Of a stretch of DNA of 34,559 bases, positions 24,920-33,331 are shown piece by piece. Under the pieces are notes generated by a model. It was not told the DNA's origin. It ran no database searches and saw nothing but the letters and a program-made list of their open reading frames with translations. The translations under genes and the position numbers were made by a program. Numbering within the stretch: position 1 is the first letter of the stretch; every line of letters starts with the position of its first letter. The DNA comes from Chitinophagaceae bacterium (GTDB taxonomy: Bacteria; Bacteroidota; Bacteroidia; Chitinophagales; Chitinophagaceae), in contig JAGODE010000017.1 of NCBI GenBank assembly GCA_017998385.1, positions 1 to 34,559 of the forward strand, written 5' to 3'.

Positions 24920-25923
24920 TGGATCTGTCTATTGTGATAGTAAATTATAAGTCAGCAAAACTTATACTTGATTGCCTGGACACTTTATTGCCCGGCAATG
25001 CCGGGATTTTGCTGGAGATCATAGTAGTGGATAATGACTCGTATGATAACAGTGAGGAATTGATTACAGGAGTTTATCCGCAGGTTACCTGGATTCAGAT
25101 GGGATATAATAGTGGGTTTGCGCGGGCCAATAATGAAGGCATAAGAAGGGCTCGTGGCAAAGTTATTTTGTTGATCAATCCGGATACGTTGATCCTGGAT
25201 GAAGCAGTGGTTAAATGTTTCAAAAGACTTAACGATTCTGATAATATTGGCGCAGGAGTACAGCTACTCAACGAAGACGGAAGTCCGCAGATATCCGGCA
25301 ACTTTTTTATGAAAGGCGGACTGAATCATCTCATGAATGTGCCATATCTCGGCCGGCTGATCAGGGCTGCGGGAATGTCATTGAAGGTGAAAAAGACAAA
25401 TGTGGCCCGGGCAGAAGGCGAGGTAGAGGTAGACTGGATCAATGGGGCCTTCCTGATGGTTAAACAGGATGCCATTGAAAAGGCCGGCCTGCTGGATGAA
25501 GATTTTTTTCTCTATGCAGAAGAAATAGAATGGTGCAGCCGGCTGCATAAAACGGGTAAAATGGTAATCTATGGCGATCTGCATGTGATTCACCTGGTGG
25601 GCATGACTGCCAGTGAAGCATTTGGCTCGTCTTTCAGAGGATATACGGAGCTCACAGACCGGAAAGGGTTGCAGCTGATCGTCAGTGGCTGGTTGCGCAT
25701 CCGCAAACAATTCGGAACAGCCTGGCTTTTATTGCATGCGGCTGTATATGCAGCTGCGATTCCCGTTTATTTTTTCGCTTTTCTGATTTCAACTCTTTTA
25801 CTTCGACCTCACCGGGCAGCACACTGGCACTCCTTTGCCAGTTATACAGGCAATGTATGCCGCAGCATCGCGCTCCTGCCACGTATGATTCGCGGCAAGC
25901 CTTATTTCTATAAAATGCTTTGA
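24919..25923 (+). CDS. Family 2 glycosyltransferase with C-terminal membrane segment (rhamnosyltransferase-like)
   Basis: The product has 334 residues. It begins LSIVIVNYKSAKLILDCL and has IIVVDNDSYDNSE, GYNSGFARANNEGIRRARG and the metal site LLINPDTLIL, a WbbL-type pattern. The acceptor half has VDWINGAFLMVKQDA and DEDFFLYAEEIEWCSRLH followed by HLVGMTASE. A hydrophobic stretch near residues 265-290 with a basic tail anchors it to the membrane. In known cases WbbL-type enzymes add rhamnose from dTDP-rhamnose, but no rml genes are visible here, and fucose or another 6-deoxy sugar is equally possible. It overlaps the preceding gene by one base and converges on another glycosyltransferase. Confidence 0.9.
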   Translation: MDLSIVIVNYKSAKLILDCLDTLLPGNAGILLEIIVVDNDSYDNSEELITGVYPQVTWIQMGYNSGFARANNEGIRRARGKVILLINPDTLILDEAVVKCFKRLNDSDNIGAGVQLLNEDGSPQISGNFFMKGGLNHLMNVPYLGRLIRAAGMSLKVKKTNVARAEGEVEVDWINGAFLMVKQDAIEKAGLLDEDFFLYAEEIEWCSRLHKTGKMVIYGDLHVIHLVGMTASEAFGSSFRGYTELTDRKGLQLIVSGWLRIRKQFGTAWLLLHAAVYAAAIPVYFFAFLISTLLLRPHRAAHWHSFASYTGNVCRSIALLPRMIRGKPYFYKML

Positions 25924-25954
25924 TGGTTTTGGAGCCTGGCTGTTGATTTGATGG

Positions 25955-26872
25955 TCAATACCAGAGCCGTGCCTTTACAATTTTCAGGTATTCCATGGCT
26001 TTGGCACTTATGGATTTCTTCTTTTCACGAAAAGGGACTGCCAGTACCCGCCCCCAGGTGCGGAAAAACGTACCCGGATGGGCGATGGCATGTTTCAGGT
26101 ATTCTCCACTCCAGGCGATTGCTGTTGTGAGATAGTATTTTGCCGGCAGGTAACGCCAGGCTACCTTACTCTTGTTTAACCATTGCGAAGCCAGTTTCTG
26201 GTAATGCGGCTGACGCCCTTTAGGCGATTCTTTATGTTCGAAGGTCACGGCATTATCGTATCCGATAGCATAGCCGGCATCGATGATGCGGTATGCCAGG
26301 TCATATTCTTCCATGCCATAAAAAAAGTCAGTCGGATAATAACCCGTTTTGTCCAGTACTTCACGGCGTAGTAAATGTGCACAGCCCGTGTAATAGGACG
26401 TGAAAAAAAGATCCCTGTCTTTATACGCATCGAATTGTTTATGAGGCAGGGCTGTACGCTGCACCTGCTTATTTTCATGATAAATAACCCGGAAGGTTAC
26501 TGCACCGCAATGCGCCTGCTGAAAAGCAGGCTTCTGAAAGGTGCCGGCTATTTTTTCGAGGTCATTTTTTCCGGTAAATAAAATATCATCATCCAGTACC
26601 AGCAATAATGGTGAGCTGGCTGTCTGCATCAGCTGATTGCGGCCGCGCGAAACACCAAGGTTTTCCGGAGATACCCGGTAGTTTACCTTTAGTTCGGGAT
26701 GGGCCTTGATGTATTCTTCCACTTCTGCGTAGCTGACAGTGGAGGCATTATTAAGCACCAATACTTCATTGAGCAGGTCAAGCCGCTCCTGTCCGGCCAG
26801 ACTCTGCAATAACTCCAGCAGATCGGCAGGCCGGTTATAGGTAATGATCAGTAAGGAAAGCTGCTCGGTCAT
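25955..26872 (-). CDS. Family 2 glycosyltransferase
   Basis: The product is 305 residues from ATG 26870-26872; a longer frame adds 16 Cys-rich residues with no family match. It begins LSLLIITYNRPADLLELLQS, with EVLVLNNAST, ENLGVSRGRNQLM, the metal site LVLDDDILF and the acceptor region YTGCAHLLRREVLDKTG, then YGMEEYDLAYRIIDAGY. That order is typical of GT2 enzymes with a GMEE.DL motif. It is the second minus-strand gene of the region after the YfhO gene, separated by a strong hairpin at 26922-26946, so transcription is probably independent or attenuated. It is convergent with the three plus-strand glycosyltransferases. Confidence 0.9.
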   Translation of the reverse strand: MTEQLSLLIITYNRPADLLELLQSLAGQERLDLLNEVLVLNNASTVSYAEVEEYIKAHPELKVNYRVSPENLGVSRGRNQLMQTASSPLLLVLDDDILFTGKNDLEKIAGTFQKPAFQQAHCGAVTFRVIYHENKQVQRTALPHKQFDAYKDRDLFFTSYYTGCAHLLRREVLDKTGYYPTDFFYGMEEYDLAYRIIDAGYAIGYDNAVTFEHKESPKGRQPHYQKLASQWLNKSKVAWRYLPAKYYLTTAIAWSGEYLKHAIAHPGTFFRTWGRVLAVPFREKKKSISAKAMEYLKIVKARLWY

Positions 26873-26921
26873 AAAGCGATAACAGGAATAACTGCAAGGT
26901 AGTACAGTACTGTTAAACATT

Positions 26922-26946
26922 AAGGGCGGGTTATTGGCCCGCCCTT
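26922..26946 (-). terminator. Strong GC hairpin between YfhO and glycosyltransferase genes
   Basis: AAGGGCGGG pairs perfectly with CCCGCCCTT across a seven-base loop. It lies just past the YfhO stop on the minus strand. The T-tract is short on the minus strand (TTAATGTTT) and better on the plus strand (TTTTAT), so it may terminate partially or work bidirectionally. Confidence 0.65.
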
Positions 26947-26956
26947 TTATAAAGAA

Positions 26957-29440
26957 TTATGCTTGCTGAGTCTGCCGGTTTTGCCGCCAGTTCATAAACA
27001 GACCGCCCAGTGTAAGTACCAGTACCAGTATGGAACCGATAAAAGAAAGGGAAGTTCCCTTCTTCACCGATTCAGGCTCAAATACAAATTTGATACTATG
27101 TTTACCCGCGGGCAGCGACATGCCACGCAGCGCATAGTTTGTTTTTACATAGCCCGACTTCTGTCCATCTACATATACATTCCAGCCCATATCGTAGTAA
27201 ACCTCGCTGAATACGGCAAACTGTGGCGTAGATGCATTGTAGCTATATTCAATCTCATCGTTGTCGTATTTGACAAGGTTGATGCTGGCAGTGCTGTCCC
27301 ATTGCGGCTGTACCAGGTTAGGCGCATTGGTGGCCTGTACTACGGCTGTGTCTCTGAGGTCGGTATGGCCAATGGTTTGCAGCTCAGTTGCAGCATCACT
27401 CACCAGTTTTACATTTTTTACCAGCCAGCAGGGACCATAGGCCTCAGGATTGGGGATAAGGGTTTCCTGTCCGTTTTGCGGATTGGGTGCAATAATGTAT
27501 TTCACATTAAGCATGTTCAATACCTGGCGTGCATCGCCTCCATAGAGATAACGTTCGATGATATCCTGGTATATCCGCAGTTTGGCCGGGTGGTAACCGC
27601 CAATAGAGCGATGGAAAGTAGAGGTATGATAGTCCGTGGCCATAAAGCGGTCAGGCCCGGCATAATATACGCGGAACTGTGGTTCCTTATCTGCCAGTAT
27701 CTGGTTGTCTATATTGTTTTTGACAGTCAGATGGCTTTCCATCTCATCTTTCGGCTTATAGTTTTCAGCGTTGAGGTAATCCTTGTCTACTATCAGCTGA
27801 TCAACAAATGTGATGGCAGTAAATATTATGGCTACCACAACTGGCTTCAGGATATTCTTCAGGTAAAGCCAAAGCAGGCCCAGCACCAGTATCATGAAAC
27901 CAACAGTGCGGAGTATCTGCATGCCAAAGATAGAGCGGCGCTCTTCTTTCATAGCATTGATGGCATTGCGGATGAAGTTGTCATCGGCACCGGCATTTTT
28001 AAGATTGGCGCTTACCGACTGGTCGATGAGTGAGCTGTAATCCATCATCAGGTAGCAGATCAGTAGAAGGGCCAGCAAACCACCCACCGCATACAGCAGC
28101 TTTCGGAAATCTGCCTGCAGGGCGGCCTGTGCATTTTCACGGAATAAAATCGTTTGTAAGCCCAGTACAGCCATTACAGGAATGACCAGTTGTGGTATTA
28201 CCATGGTAATGGAAGGCGCTCTGAATTTGCTGTAGAGCGGAAGGTTGTTATACAGGAAAATATTGAAGCCGGGCAGGTATTTCCCCAGCGCCATCATGAT
28301 GGCAATGACAGAAATGGCCAGTAAGCCCCAGCGAAGCGGGTGTTTATACAAAACAAATCCCATCAATGCCAGCAGACATACGATTACGCCGGCATACAGC
28401 GGGCCGCCGCCTGTTGAACTGGGATCGCCCCAGAAACGCGGAAAGCTTTCGGCCAGTTGCATTGCTACATTCTCCGGAATACCTTTTGCGGTCATTTTAC
28501 TGGCAAGTCCTGAGCTTTCGCCAAAAACCTGGCGGGTGCTGCCGCCAAATGAGTTGGGCATAAGCAGGGTGAGGGCTTCACCCTTACCGAGGCTATAGCT
28601 AAATGCATAACTCGTGTCGAGGCCGGTGGTTTTTACATTTTTCACACTGTCGCCGGCAATCTCCACACTTTTACCACCCCGCATGGTGGCCTTGCTGTAT
28701 TCAGTCGTGGTAAGCAGCGATAAGGAGGTGGTGAGTAAAGCAACGATGGCGGCAACGCCAACGATGCCGGCGGAAAGGGCCAGGTGTTTCCATTCCTTAT
28801 TTTTTATCCATACAAAAACATAACTCAGGGTTACTGCAGCAGCCACCAGGAAGAAATAAAAACTGATCTGCGGATGATTGGCACCCAGCAGCAGGTAAGC
28901 GCCCAGCGTGGACACTGCCAGGCCCAGCCAGTATTTTTTGTTGTAGGTGAGCAGGAGGCCTGCCAGCAGCAATGGCATATAGGCGATGGCAAACATCTTG
29001 GTCACGTGACCTGCCGCAATAATGATAGGGTTATACGTGGCAAATGCATAGGCCAGGGCGCCAAAAATGCCTACTACCGGTCTTGCTCCCAGCACCAGGC
29101 AAAGAATATAAAAACAGAGGCTTGCCAGGAAAAAGAAATTCATGGGCTGCGGTAGTCCCAGTGCCAGCACCTTGTTGAGGTCGGGCAATACTGATTTGCC
29201 TTCCATGGCAATCAGGTAATTGGGCATACCGCTGAACAGGTGGGTATTCCACAGCGGGAAATGGCCATTCTTTTCCTTATAATCAAAAGCGTCCTGGGCC
29301 ATGCCTTTCCAACCAACAATATCGTGCTGATCCAGTACATTGCCTTCGAGTGCCGGCTTACAAAACAGTACCGAAACCAGCAGGAAAATCAAAACCGCCA
29401 CCACATGGGGCAGGGCCTTTTTTACCAATTCGTTTTTCAT
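26957..29440 (-). CDS. YfhO-family integral membrane protein
   Basis: The product has 827 residues with about a dozen hydrophobic helices, beginning with one at residues 11-27, and a final helix near residues 795-815 ahead of NWRQNRQTQQA. Between the last two helices lies a soluble region of about 240 residues rich in beta structure (QILADKEPQFRVYYAGPDRF, YDMGWNVYVDG, LPAGKHSIKFVFEPESV), the extracytoplasmic end typical of YfhO proteins. The N-terminal part has QHDIVGWKGMAQDAFDY and FPLWNTHLFSGMPN, a pattern shared with GT-C type glycosyltransferases that use lipid-linked sugars; YfhO in Bacillus is implicated in glycosylation of lipoteichoic acid. Its place beside four glycosyltransferases fits a role in transferring or modifying surface glycan. 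The exact reaction is unproven. Confidence 0.9.
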   Translation of the reverse strand: MKNELVKKALPHVVAVLIFLLVSVLFCKPALEGNVLDQHDIVGWKGMAQDAFDYKEKNGHFPLWNTHLFSGMPNYLIAMEGKSVLPDLNKVLALGLPQPMNFFFLASLCFYILCLVLGARPVVGIFGALAYAFATYNPIIIAAGHVTKMFAIAYMPLLLAGLLLTYNKKYWLGLAVSTLGAYLLLGANHPQISFYFFLVAAAVTLSYVFVWIKNKEWKHLALSAGIVGVAAIVALLTTSLSLLTTTEYSKATMRGGKSVEIAGDSVKNVKTTGLDTSYAFSYSLGKGEALTLLMPNSFGGSTRQVFGESSGLASKMTAKGIPENVAMQLAESFPRFWGDPSSTGGGPLYAGVIVCLLALMGFVLYKHPLRWGLLAISVIAIMMALGKYLPGFNIFLYNNLPLYSKFRAPSITMVIPQLVIPVMAVLGLQTILFRENAQAALQADFRKLLYAVGGLLALLLICYLMMDYSSLIDQSVSANLKNAGADDNFIRNAINAMKEERRSIFGMQILRTVGFMILVLGLLWLYLKNILKPVVVAIIFTAITFVDQLIVDKDYLNAENYKPKDEMESHLTVKNNIDNQILADKEPQFRVYYAGPDRFMATDYHTSTFHRSIGGYHPAKLRIYQDIIERYLYGGDARQVLNMLNVKYIIAPNPQNGQETLIPNPEAYGPCWLVKNVKLVSDAATELQTIGHTDLRDTAVVQATNAPNLVQPQWDSTASINLVKYDNDEIEYSYNASTPQFAVFSEVYYDMGWNVYVDGQKSGYVKTNYALRGMSLPAGKHSIKFVFEPESVKKGTSLSFIGSILVLVLTLGGLFMNWRQNRQTQQA

Positions 29441-29530
29441 TATAAAATTTTAGTGAATAGCAGGAAAAAACTCCCGTCCCGATTCATTTTCAGGCTGCCA
29501 AAATAATGCTATTTTACACGAAAAATACGG

Positions 29531-29839
29531 ATGCGCTGGCTATTATTTTTGTCGCGACTGGCTTTTATCTGCGGCCTCTTTTTACTGGTTTCCATCAGTT
29601 TACTGATACGTGACTGGACCGAAGACCAGGCCATCGTATCTACCATTGTGATAATAGGGCAGGTACTGGGCGTGGTAGTGTTACCGCTGGTGAATCTTTC
29701 TTACCTCGGGGTTTTACTGGTCAAAAGGCAGTTAAGGCCCTACGTGCCGGCCTGGCTCGTCACAGCCAACATATTATTCTTATGTTTGTTGATACTTTAT
29801 TTCCTGTATCAGAATGGTCAATACAATCATCAGGCATAA
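29531..29839 (+). CDS. Small three-helix membrane protein of unknown function
   Basis: The product has 102 residues with three hydrophobic segments at about 4-27, 37-66 and 75-95, separated by short charged loops (RDWTEDQ and KRQLRPY). There are no cysteines of interest and no known motif. The last 26 bases overlap the start of the queuosine-precursor transporter gene, so the two are almost certainly cotranscribed and perhaps translationally coupled. The pairing could mean an accessory role, but the sequence gives no direct sign. The coding frame is credible because of the hydrophobic periodicity, the clean ATG and the tight junction, though I do not recognise the family. Confidence 0.7.
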   Translation: MRWLLFLSRLAFICGLFLLVSISLLIRDWTEDQAIVSTIVIIGQVLGVVVLPLVNLSYLGVLLVKRQLRPYVPAWLVTANILFLCLLILYFLYQNGQYNHQA

Positions 29840-30611
29840 GCCAACCCGCCTGTTTATTATCCTGGGCGGCTTTTTTATTGCCAATGCGCTCATCGCAGAG
29901 ATCATTGGCGTAAAGATATTTTCCCTCGAAAAGACATTGGGTATTCCGCCCCTCAATCTCCACATCCTGGGCAATGATCTGTCATTTAACCTTACCGCCG
30001 GCGTACTGCTCTGGCCGGTCGTTTTTATTATGACAGATATCATCAATGAATACTATGGCATGAAGGGTGTGCGCTTTCTGTCCTGGCTCACCGCCGGGTT
30101 AATCGCTTTTGCCTTTATTATATTTTTCGGCGCCATGAAGCTCACGTCTGCCGATTTTTTTATTACCAGTAAACAGGGAAGTGGTGTGCCGGATATGAGC
30201 AAAGCCTATAACAGTGTGCTGGGGCAGGGTAGTTTTATCATCGTGGGCTCACTGGCGGCGTTTATCCTGAGTCAGCTGATCGATGTATTTGTGTTTCACC
30301 GGATCAAAAAAATGACCGGCGAAAAACGCATCTGGCTCCGGGCCACCGGATCCACCCTTATTTCGCAGTTTATCGACAGCTTCGTGGTGTTGTTTATTGC
30401 TTTTTATATCGGCTCGCGTGTGAATAATACCGGCAATGACCTCGTATGGCCTTTCAAACTCTTCCTGGCCGTTGGTATCGTCAACTACATCTACAAATTC
30501 CTCGTAGCCATATTACTCACACCGGTTATCTACCTCATACATGGCTGGATAGAAAAATACCTGGGCCATGACCTGGCTGCAGAGATGAAGCGGGGAGCGA
30601 TGCGGGATTAA
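29814..30611 (+). CDS. yhhQ: Queuosine precursor transporter (YhhQ/VUT family)
   Basis: The product has 265 residues with six to seven hydrophobic segments. YhhQ-type proteins import queuosine precursors such as preQ0 and preQ1 for tRNA wobble modification. The family landmarks are ANALIAEIIGVKIF, AGVLLWPVVFIMTDIINEYYG, ILSQLIDVFVFHRIKK, LRATGSTLISQFIDSFVVLFIAF and NYIYKFLVAILLTPVIY. It overlaps the upstream small membrane protein by 26 bases. The last roughly 105 bases of the gene, with the following repeat, are duplicated in tandem downstream (30724-30950). The first copy is the intact one; the second has a stop and substitutions. Confidence 0.9.
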   Translation: MVNTIIRHKPTRLFIILGGFFIANALIAEIIGVKIFSLEKTLGIPPLNLHILGNDLSFNLTAGVLLWPVVFIMTDIINEYYGMKGVRFLSWLTAGLIAFAFIIFFGAMKLTSADFFITSKQGSGVPDMSKAYNSVLGQGSFIIVGSLAAFILSQLIDVFVFHRIKKMTGEKRIWLRATGSTLISQFIDSFVVLFIAFYIGSRVNNTGNDLVWPFKLFLAVGIVNYIYKFLVAILLTPVIYLIHGWIEKYLGHDLAAEMKRGAMRD

Positions 30612-30722
30612 TGTGCTAATGAGTTAATGTGCTAGTGTGCTAATGCTTGCGGGAGAAAAATCGTTATGCTCATTGCATTGCAGTAACAGAAAGTTTATCC
30701 GAATAAATTATTAGCACATTAA
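30608..30722. repeat. Inverted repeat unit, copy 1 (TTAATGTGCTAAT family)
   Basis: TTAATGTGCTAAT (30608-30620), followed by further TTAATGTGCTAG/TGTGCTAATG units, pairs perfectly with ATTAGCACATTAA (30710-30722). The arms enclose about 90 bases that contain a conserved GCTTGCGGGAGAAAAATCG segment. It begins at the transporter stop codon and is the plus-strand mirror of the ATTAGCAC family at 3906-3958. Confidence 0.75.
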
Positions 30723-30723
30723 C

Positions 30724-30826
30724 GCCATATTACTCACAGCGGTTATCTGCCTTATACATTCCTGAATAGAAAAATACCTGGCCATGATCTGGCTGCAGAG
30801 ATGAAGCAAGGAGCGATGCGGGATTA
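30724..30826 (+). pseudogene. Duplicated, decayed 3' end of the queuosine transporter gene
   Basis: Bases 30724-30826 repeat 30507-30610 with about a dozen substitutions and one missing G. In the second copy the frame reads AILLTAVICLIHS and then stops (TGA), where the intact gene continues GWIEKYLGHDLA. It is a tandem duplication of the gene end, not a functional gene. Confidence 0.85.
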
Positions 30827-30975
30827 ATGTGCTAATGAGTTAATGTGCTAGTGTGCTAATGCTTGCGGGAGAAAAATCGTTATGCTCATTGCATTGCAGT
30901 AACAGAAAGTCTATTCGAATATATTGCCAGCTGAATTATTAGCACATTAACCCACTAGCAGATTAGCACATTCTC
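30824..30975. repeat. Inverted repeat unit, copy 2, with extra ATTAGCAC-type units
   Basis: TTAATGTGCTAAT (30824-30836) pairs with ATTAGCACATTAA (30938-30950), as in copy 1, 216 bases upstream. Further units CCACTAGCAGATTAGCACATT run to about 30972. The rest of the 377-base interval 30612-30988 is the two copies of this repeat plus the decayed gene end; no gene is visible in it. Confidence 0.75.
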
Positions 30976-30988
30976 TACTCGCAGATTC

Positions 30989-31453
30989 TCAGTATCTTTC
31001 TTTAATCAACTCTGCCACCACCTTATCAATCGGCAATGTCACACTCTCGGCCGAAAAATCATTCCAGTCTACAAAGCGGAAGGTTTCTGTTTCTTTTTTC
31101 TGTTCGTAAATGGCCAGTTGATCGGCATCGAAATCAAAAGGGCGGGTGCGTAGTGGCACTTTGATAGGCTCCAGGGCATGCGCAAAATAGTAGATGCTCA
31201 GGATCTGGTAGGCATTATTGAAAGCACTCATCTGGAAAAAGTCAGTTGTATAAAGATGATCGCCTACCTGTACTTCCAGGTCCATTTCTTCTTTGAATTC
31301 GCGCCTGAGGCAGTCGCGGGTACCTTCGCCAAACTCCAGCCCGCCGCCGGGAAACTTCGTATAATAGTTGCCACGTATGAATTCATCGCTTACGAGTACC
31401 TGCTTCTGTTCATTGATGAGGAGGCCGTATACCCGAATAGAAAACTGTTGCAT
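30989..31453 (-). CDS. NUDIX hydrolase
   Basis: The product has 154 residues. The Nudix box spans about residues 37-59: G37, E43, then R51-E52-F-x-E55-E56 fits GX5EX7REUXEE, with aspartate in place of the usual glycine before the last hydrophobic residue. These enzymes hydrolyse nucleoside diphosphates linked to another group; the substrate, perhaps a damaged or activated nucleotide, is not predictable. The start ATG lies five bases after the stop of the CorA gene, so the two are cotranscribed. The 3' end runs into the duplicated repeat zone behind the queuosine transporter. Confidence 0.9.
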   Translation of the reverse strand: MQQFSIRVYGLLINEQKQVLVSDEFIRGNYYTKFPGGGLEFGEGTRDCLRREFKEEMDLEVQVGDHLYTTDFFQMSAFNNAYQILSIYYFAHALEPIKVPLRTRPFDFDADQLAIYEQKKETETFRFVDWNDFSAESVTLPIDKVVAELIKERY

Positions 31454-31458
31454 GTAAA

Positions 31459-32397
31459 TCAGATAATTTTTTTGCGAAGAAATAACCAGCCTACTGTGAG
31501 CGATACCGCCAGCGAGAGCACGACTACAATGTAAAAGGCATAGGGAGAATCCTCGAAGCCATTGCGTACGTTCATGCCAAATACGCTGGCAATCAGTACG
31601 GGAAATGTAAGTACGATGGTGATCACCGACAGACGTTTCAATACCTGGTTCTGGTTGTTGGCAATGATGCTGGCAAAAGCATCGAGCGTACTGCTCAGGA
31701 TATTGGTATAGATGTTGGCCATTTCAAGGGCCTGCGAATTATCTACGATGAGGTCGCCCAGGAATTCTTTTTCTTCTTCATTCAGCCCCAGGAAATTGCT
31801 GCGTTCCAGTTTCATCAGCAGCAGTTCATTGGAGCGCAGGGCTGTTACGAAGTATACCAGGCTTTTCTGGATACGCATCAGTTCGAGCAGGTGTTCGTTG
31901 CGGCTGGCATCATAGAGTTTTTGCTCAAATACATTGCGTCGCTGGTTGATCTCTTTGAGGTGCTCCATGAAATTCTGTACCACCTTTTCGAAGATCTTCA
32001 GCACCATCATATTCTTTTTGTCTTCATGACGGTTTTGAAAGGTGTTCAGAAATTTTTTGATAGCCGTGTTCTCGAAAGAGTTGACCGTTACGATCTGGGT
32101 GTGGGTGAGAATGATACAGATCGGGATGGTGATATAGTAGGCATCGCTTTCGTTGAACGAATTGTTTTCCGTAGGCGTTTTGATGACAATGAGTTTTACA
32201 TTGTCTTCTTTTTCAAAACGGCTCCGTTCGTCAATATCCAGCGAGTCGGTTAGAAAGTCGAGTGGGATTTCCAGTTCTTCGGCGAGTTCCGTAAACTCTT
32301 CCTGCCGCAGGGGAGGCAGGACGTTGATCCAGGCGCCATTTTCGGGTTTGTCGATTTCGACAGTACGGTGGTTGATGTTTTTAAAAAACTGTACCAT
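31459..32397 (-). CDS. CorA-family divalent cation (magnesium) transporter
   Basis: The product has 312 residues. The N-terminal roughly 240 residues form the cytoplasmic alpha/beta domain and long coiled helices. Two C-terminal helices end the protein, the first followed by the signature GMN at residues 274-276 (VFGMNVRNGF) and the second ending in basic residues FLRKKII. The GMN motif forms the outer mouth of the channel in CorA. The usual acidic loop after GMN is here NGFEDSPYAF. It follows dapF after 37 bases and precedes the NUDIX gene by five. Transport of Mg2+ is by family; Co2+ or Ni2+ are possible. Confidence 0.93.
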   Translation of the reverse strand: MVQFFKNINHRTVEIDKPENGAWINVLPPLRQEEFTELAEELEIPLDFLTDSLDIDERSRFEKEDNVKLIVIKTPTENNSFNESDAYYITIPICIILTHTQIVTVNSFENTAIKKFLNTFQNRHEDKKNMMVLKIFEKVVQNFMEHLKEINQRRNVFEQKLYDASRNEHLLELMRIQKSLVYFVTALRSNELLLMKLERSNFLGLNEEEKEFLGDLIVDNSQALEMANIYTNILSSTLDAFASIIANNQNQVLKRLSVITIVLTFPVLIASVFGMNVRNGFEDSPYAFYIVVVLSLAVSLTVGWLFLRKKII

Positions 32398-32434
32398 GAT
32401 GACTCCTGATTTTGGTGGGTACCGGTGACTGTAT

Positions 32435-33220
32435 TTATTTCAGTTCAACACTTCCTTCATATACCTTTTCGGCGGGGCCGCAAAGCCAGATGTTGTGGTA
32501 GTGGTCGTCGTCTGTGCGGTCAAATTCCACTACGAGGCTGCCGCCCAGTGTTTTTACCTGCACATCATTAAATCCGTTTTCGTTGTGGTAAGATACCAGG
32601 GCGGCGGCGGTCACTCCTGTGCCGCAGGAGTAGGTCTCATCTTCCACACCGCGCTCGTAGGTGCGCACAATGATTTCGTGGTCGCCTACCTGCTCCACAA
32701 AGTTTACGTTGATGCCTTCGGCTTCGTAGTCTTTGCTGTAGCGGATATCGCGTCCTTTTTTATATACGTCGATATTCATGACATCGTTTACCAGCTTGAT
32801 GTAGTGGGGCGATCCGGTATTGAGTTCAAAGTCGCCACGCAGTTTGGTAACCCGGTCTACATCTTTCATCTTCAGCGATACGATGCCGTCTGTATCAATT
32901 TCGGCTTCATGCTCGCCATCTACCGCCATGAATTTGTATTCGCTGCGGTGAATACCCAGGTGGTAGGCAAACTTTACAATGCAGCGGCCGCCATTGCCGC
33001 ACATGCTGCCTTCGCGCCCATCGGCATTATAATATTTCATTTCAAAATCGTAGCCGGGCTTTTCATTGAGCAGCATGAAGCCATCTGCGCCAATGCCAAA
33101 ACGGCGATCACAGAGTCGCCTGATCTGATCGGTAGAAAGCTGGCTGTATTCGCCACTGCGATTATCTGCAATGATAAAATCGTTGCCGGTGCCCTGGTAC
33201 TTGAAAAAACGGAGTGTCAT
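32435..33220 (-). CDS. dapF: Diaminopimelate epimerase
   Basis: The product has 261 residues. The enzyme interconverts LL- and meso-diaminopimelate without cofactor, using two cysteines; meso-DAP is needed for lysine and peptidoglycan. C74 lies in NADGREGSMCGNGGRC and C199 in ETYSCGTGVTAAAL, the two catalytic positions. FFKYQGTGNDFIIADN is the standard N-terminus. The length is slightly short of E. coli DapF (274). It has its own candidate promoter at 33273-33280 and is followed by corA after 37 bases. There is no lysine riboswitch structure that I can see ahead of it. Confidence 0.97.
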   Translation of the reverse strand: MTLRFFKYQGTGNDFIIADNRSGEYSQLSTDQIRRLCDRRFGIGADGFMLLNEKPGYDFEMKYYNADGREGSMCGNGGRCIVKFAYHLGIHRSEYKFMAVDGEHEAEIDTDGIVSLKMKDVDRVTKLRGDFELNTGSPHYIKLVNDVMNIDVYKKGRDIRYSKDYEAEGINVNFVEQVGDHEIIVRTYERGVEDETYSCGTGVTAAALVSYHNENGFNDVQVKTLGGSLVVEFDRTDDDHYHNIWLCGPAEKVYEGSVELK

Positions 33221-33272
33221 GGGTTAATTCCTCGGAAAAGTGATACTGCTCAGCAGTTGCTTTTGCAGCGTG

Positions 33273-33280
33273 CAAAAATA
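33273..33280 (-). promoter_or_regulatory. Candidate -7 element of dapF
   Basis: The minus strand reads TATTTTTG followed by CACGC, an exact TAnnTTTG match 52 bases before the dapF start. This suggests that dapF-corA-NUDIX can be transcribed separately from the upstream phosphorylase gene. Confidence 0.5.
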
Positions 33281-33331
33281 GTGTAAACCGGGCAAGCTTC
33301 GTTCGTGACTATTTTGTTATCATTCCCTCGT

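Noticed and set aside
26963-28033. Plus-strand open frame of 356 codons
   Set aside because: It is antisense to the YfhO gene, which is supported by its membrane profile and family pattern; the frame is a shadow of it.
33221-33331. Lysine riboswitch ahead of dapF
   Set aside because: The 111-base gap holds a promoter-like element and no multi-stem conserved structure that I can recognise, and it is too short for the known lysine aptamer plus expression platform.
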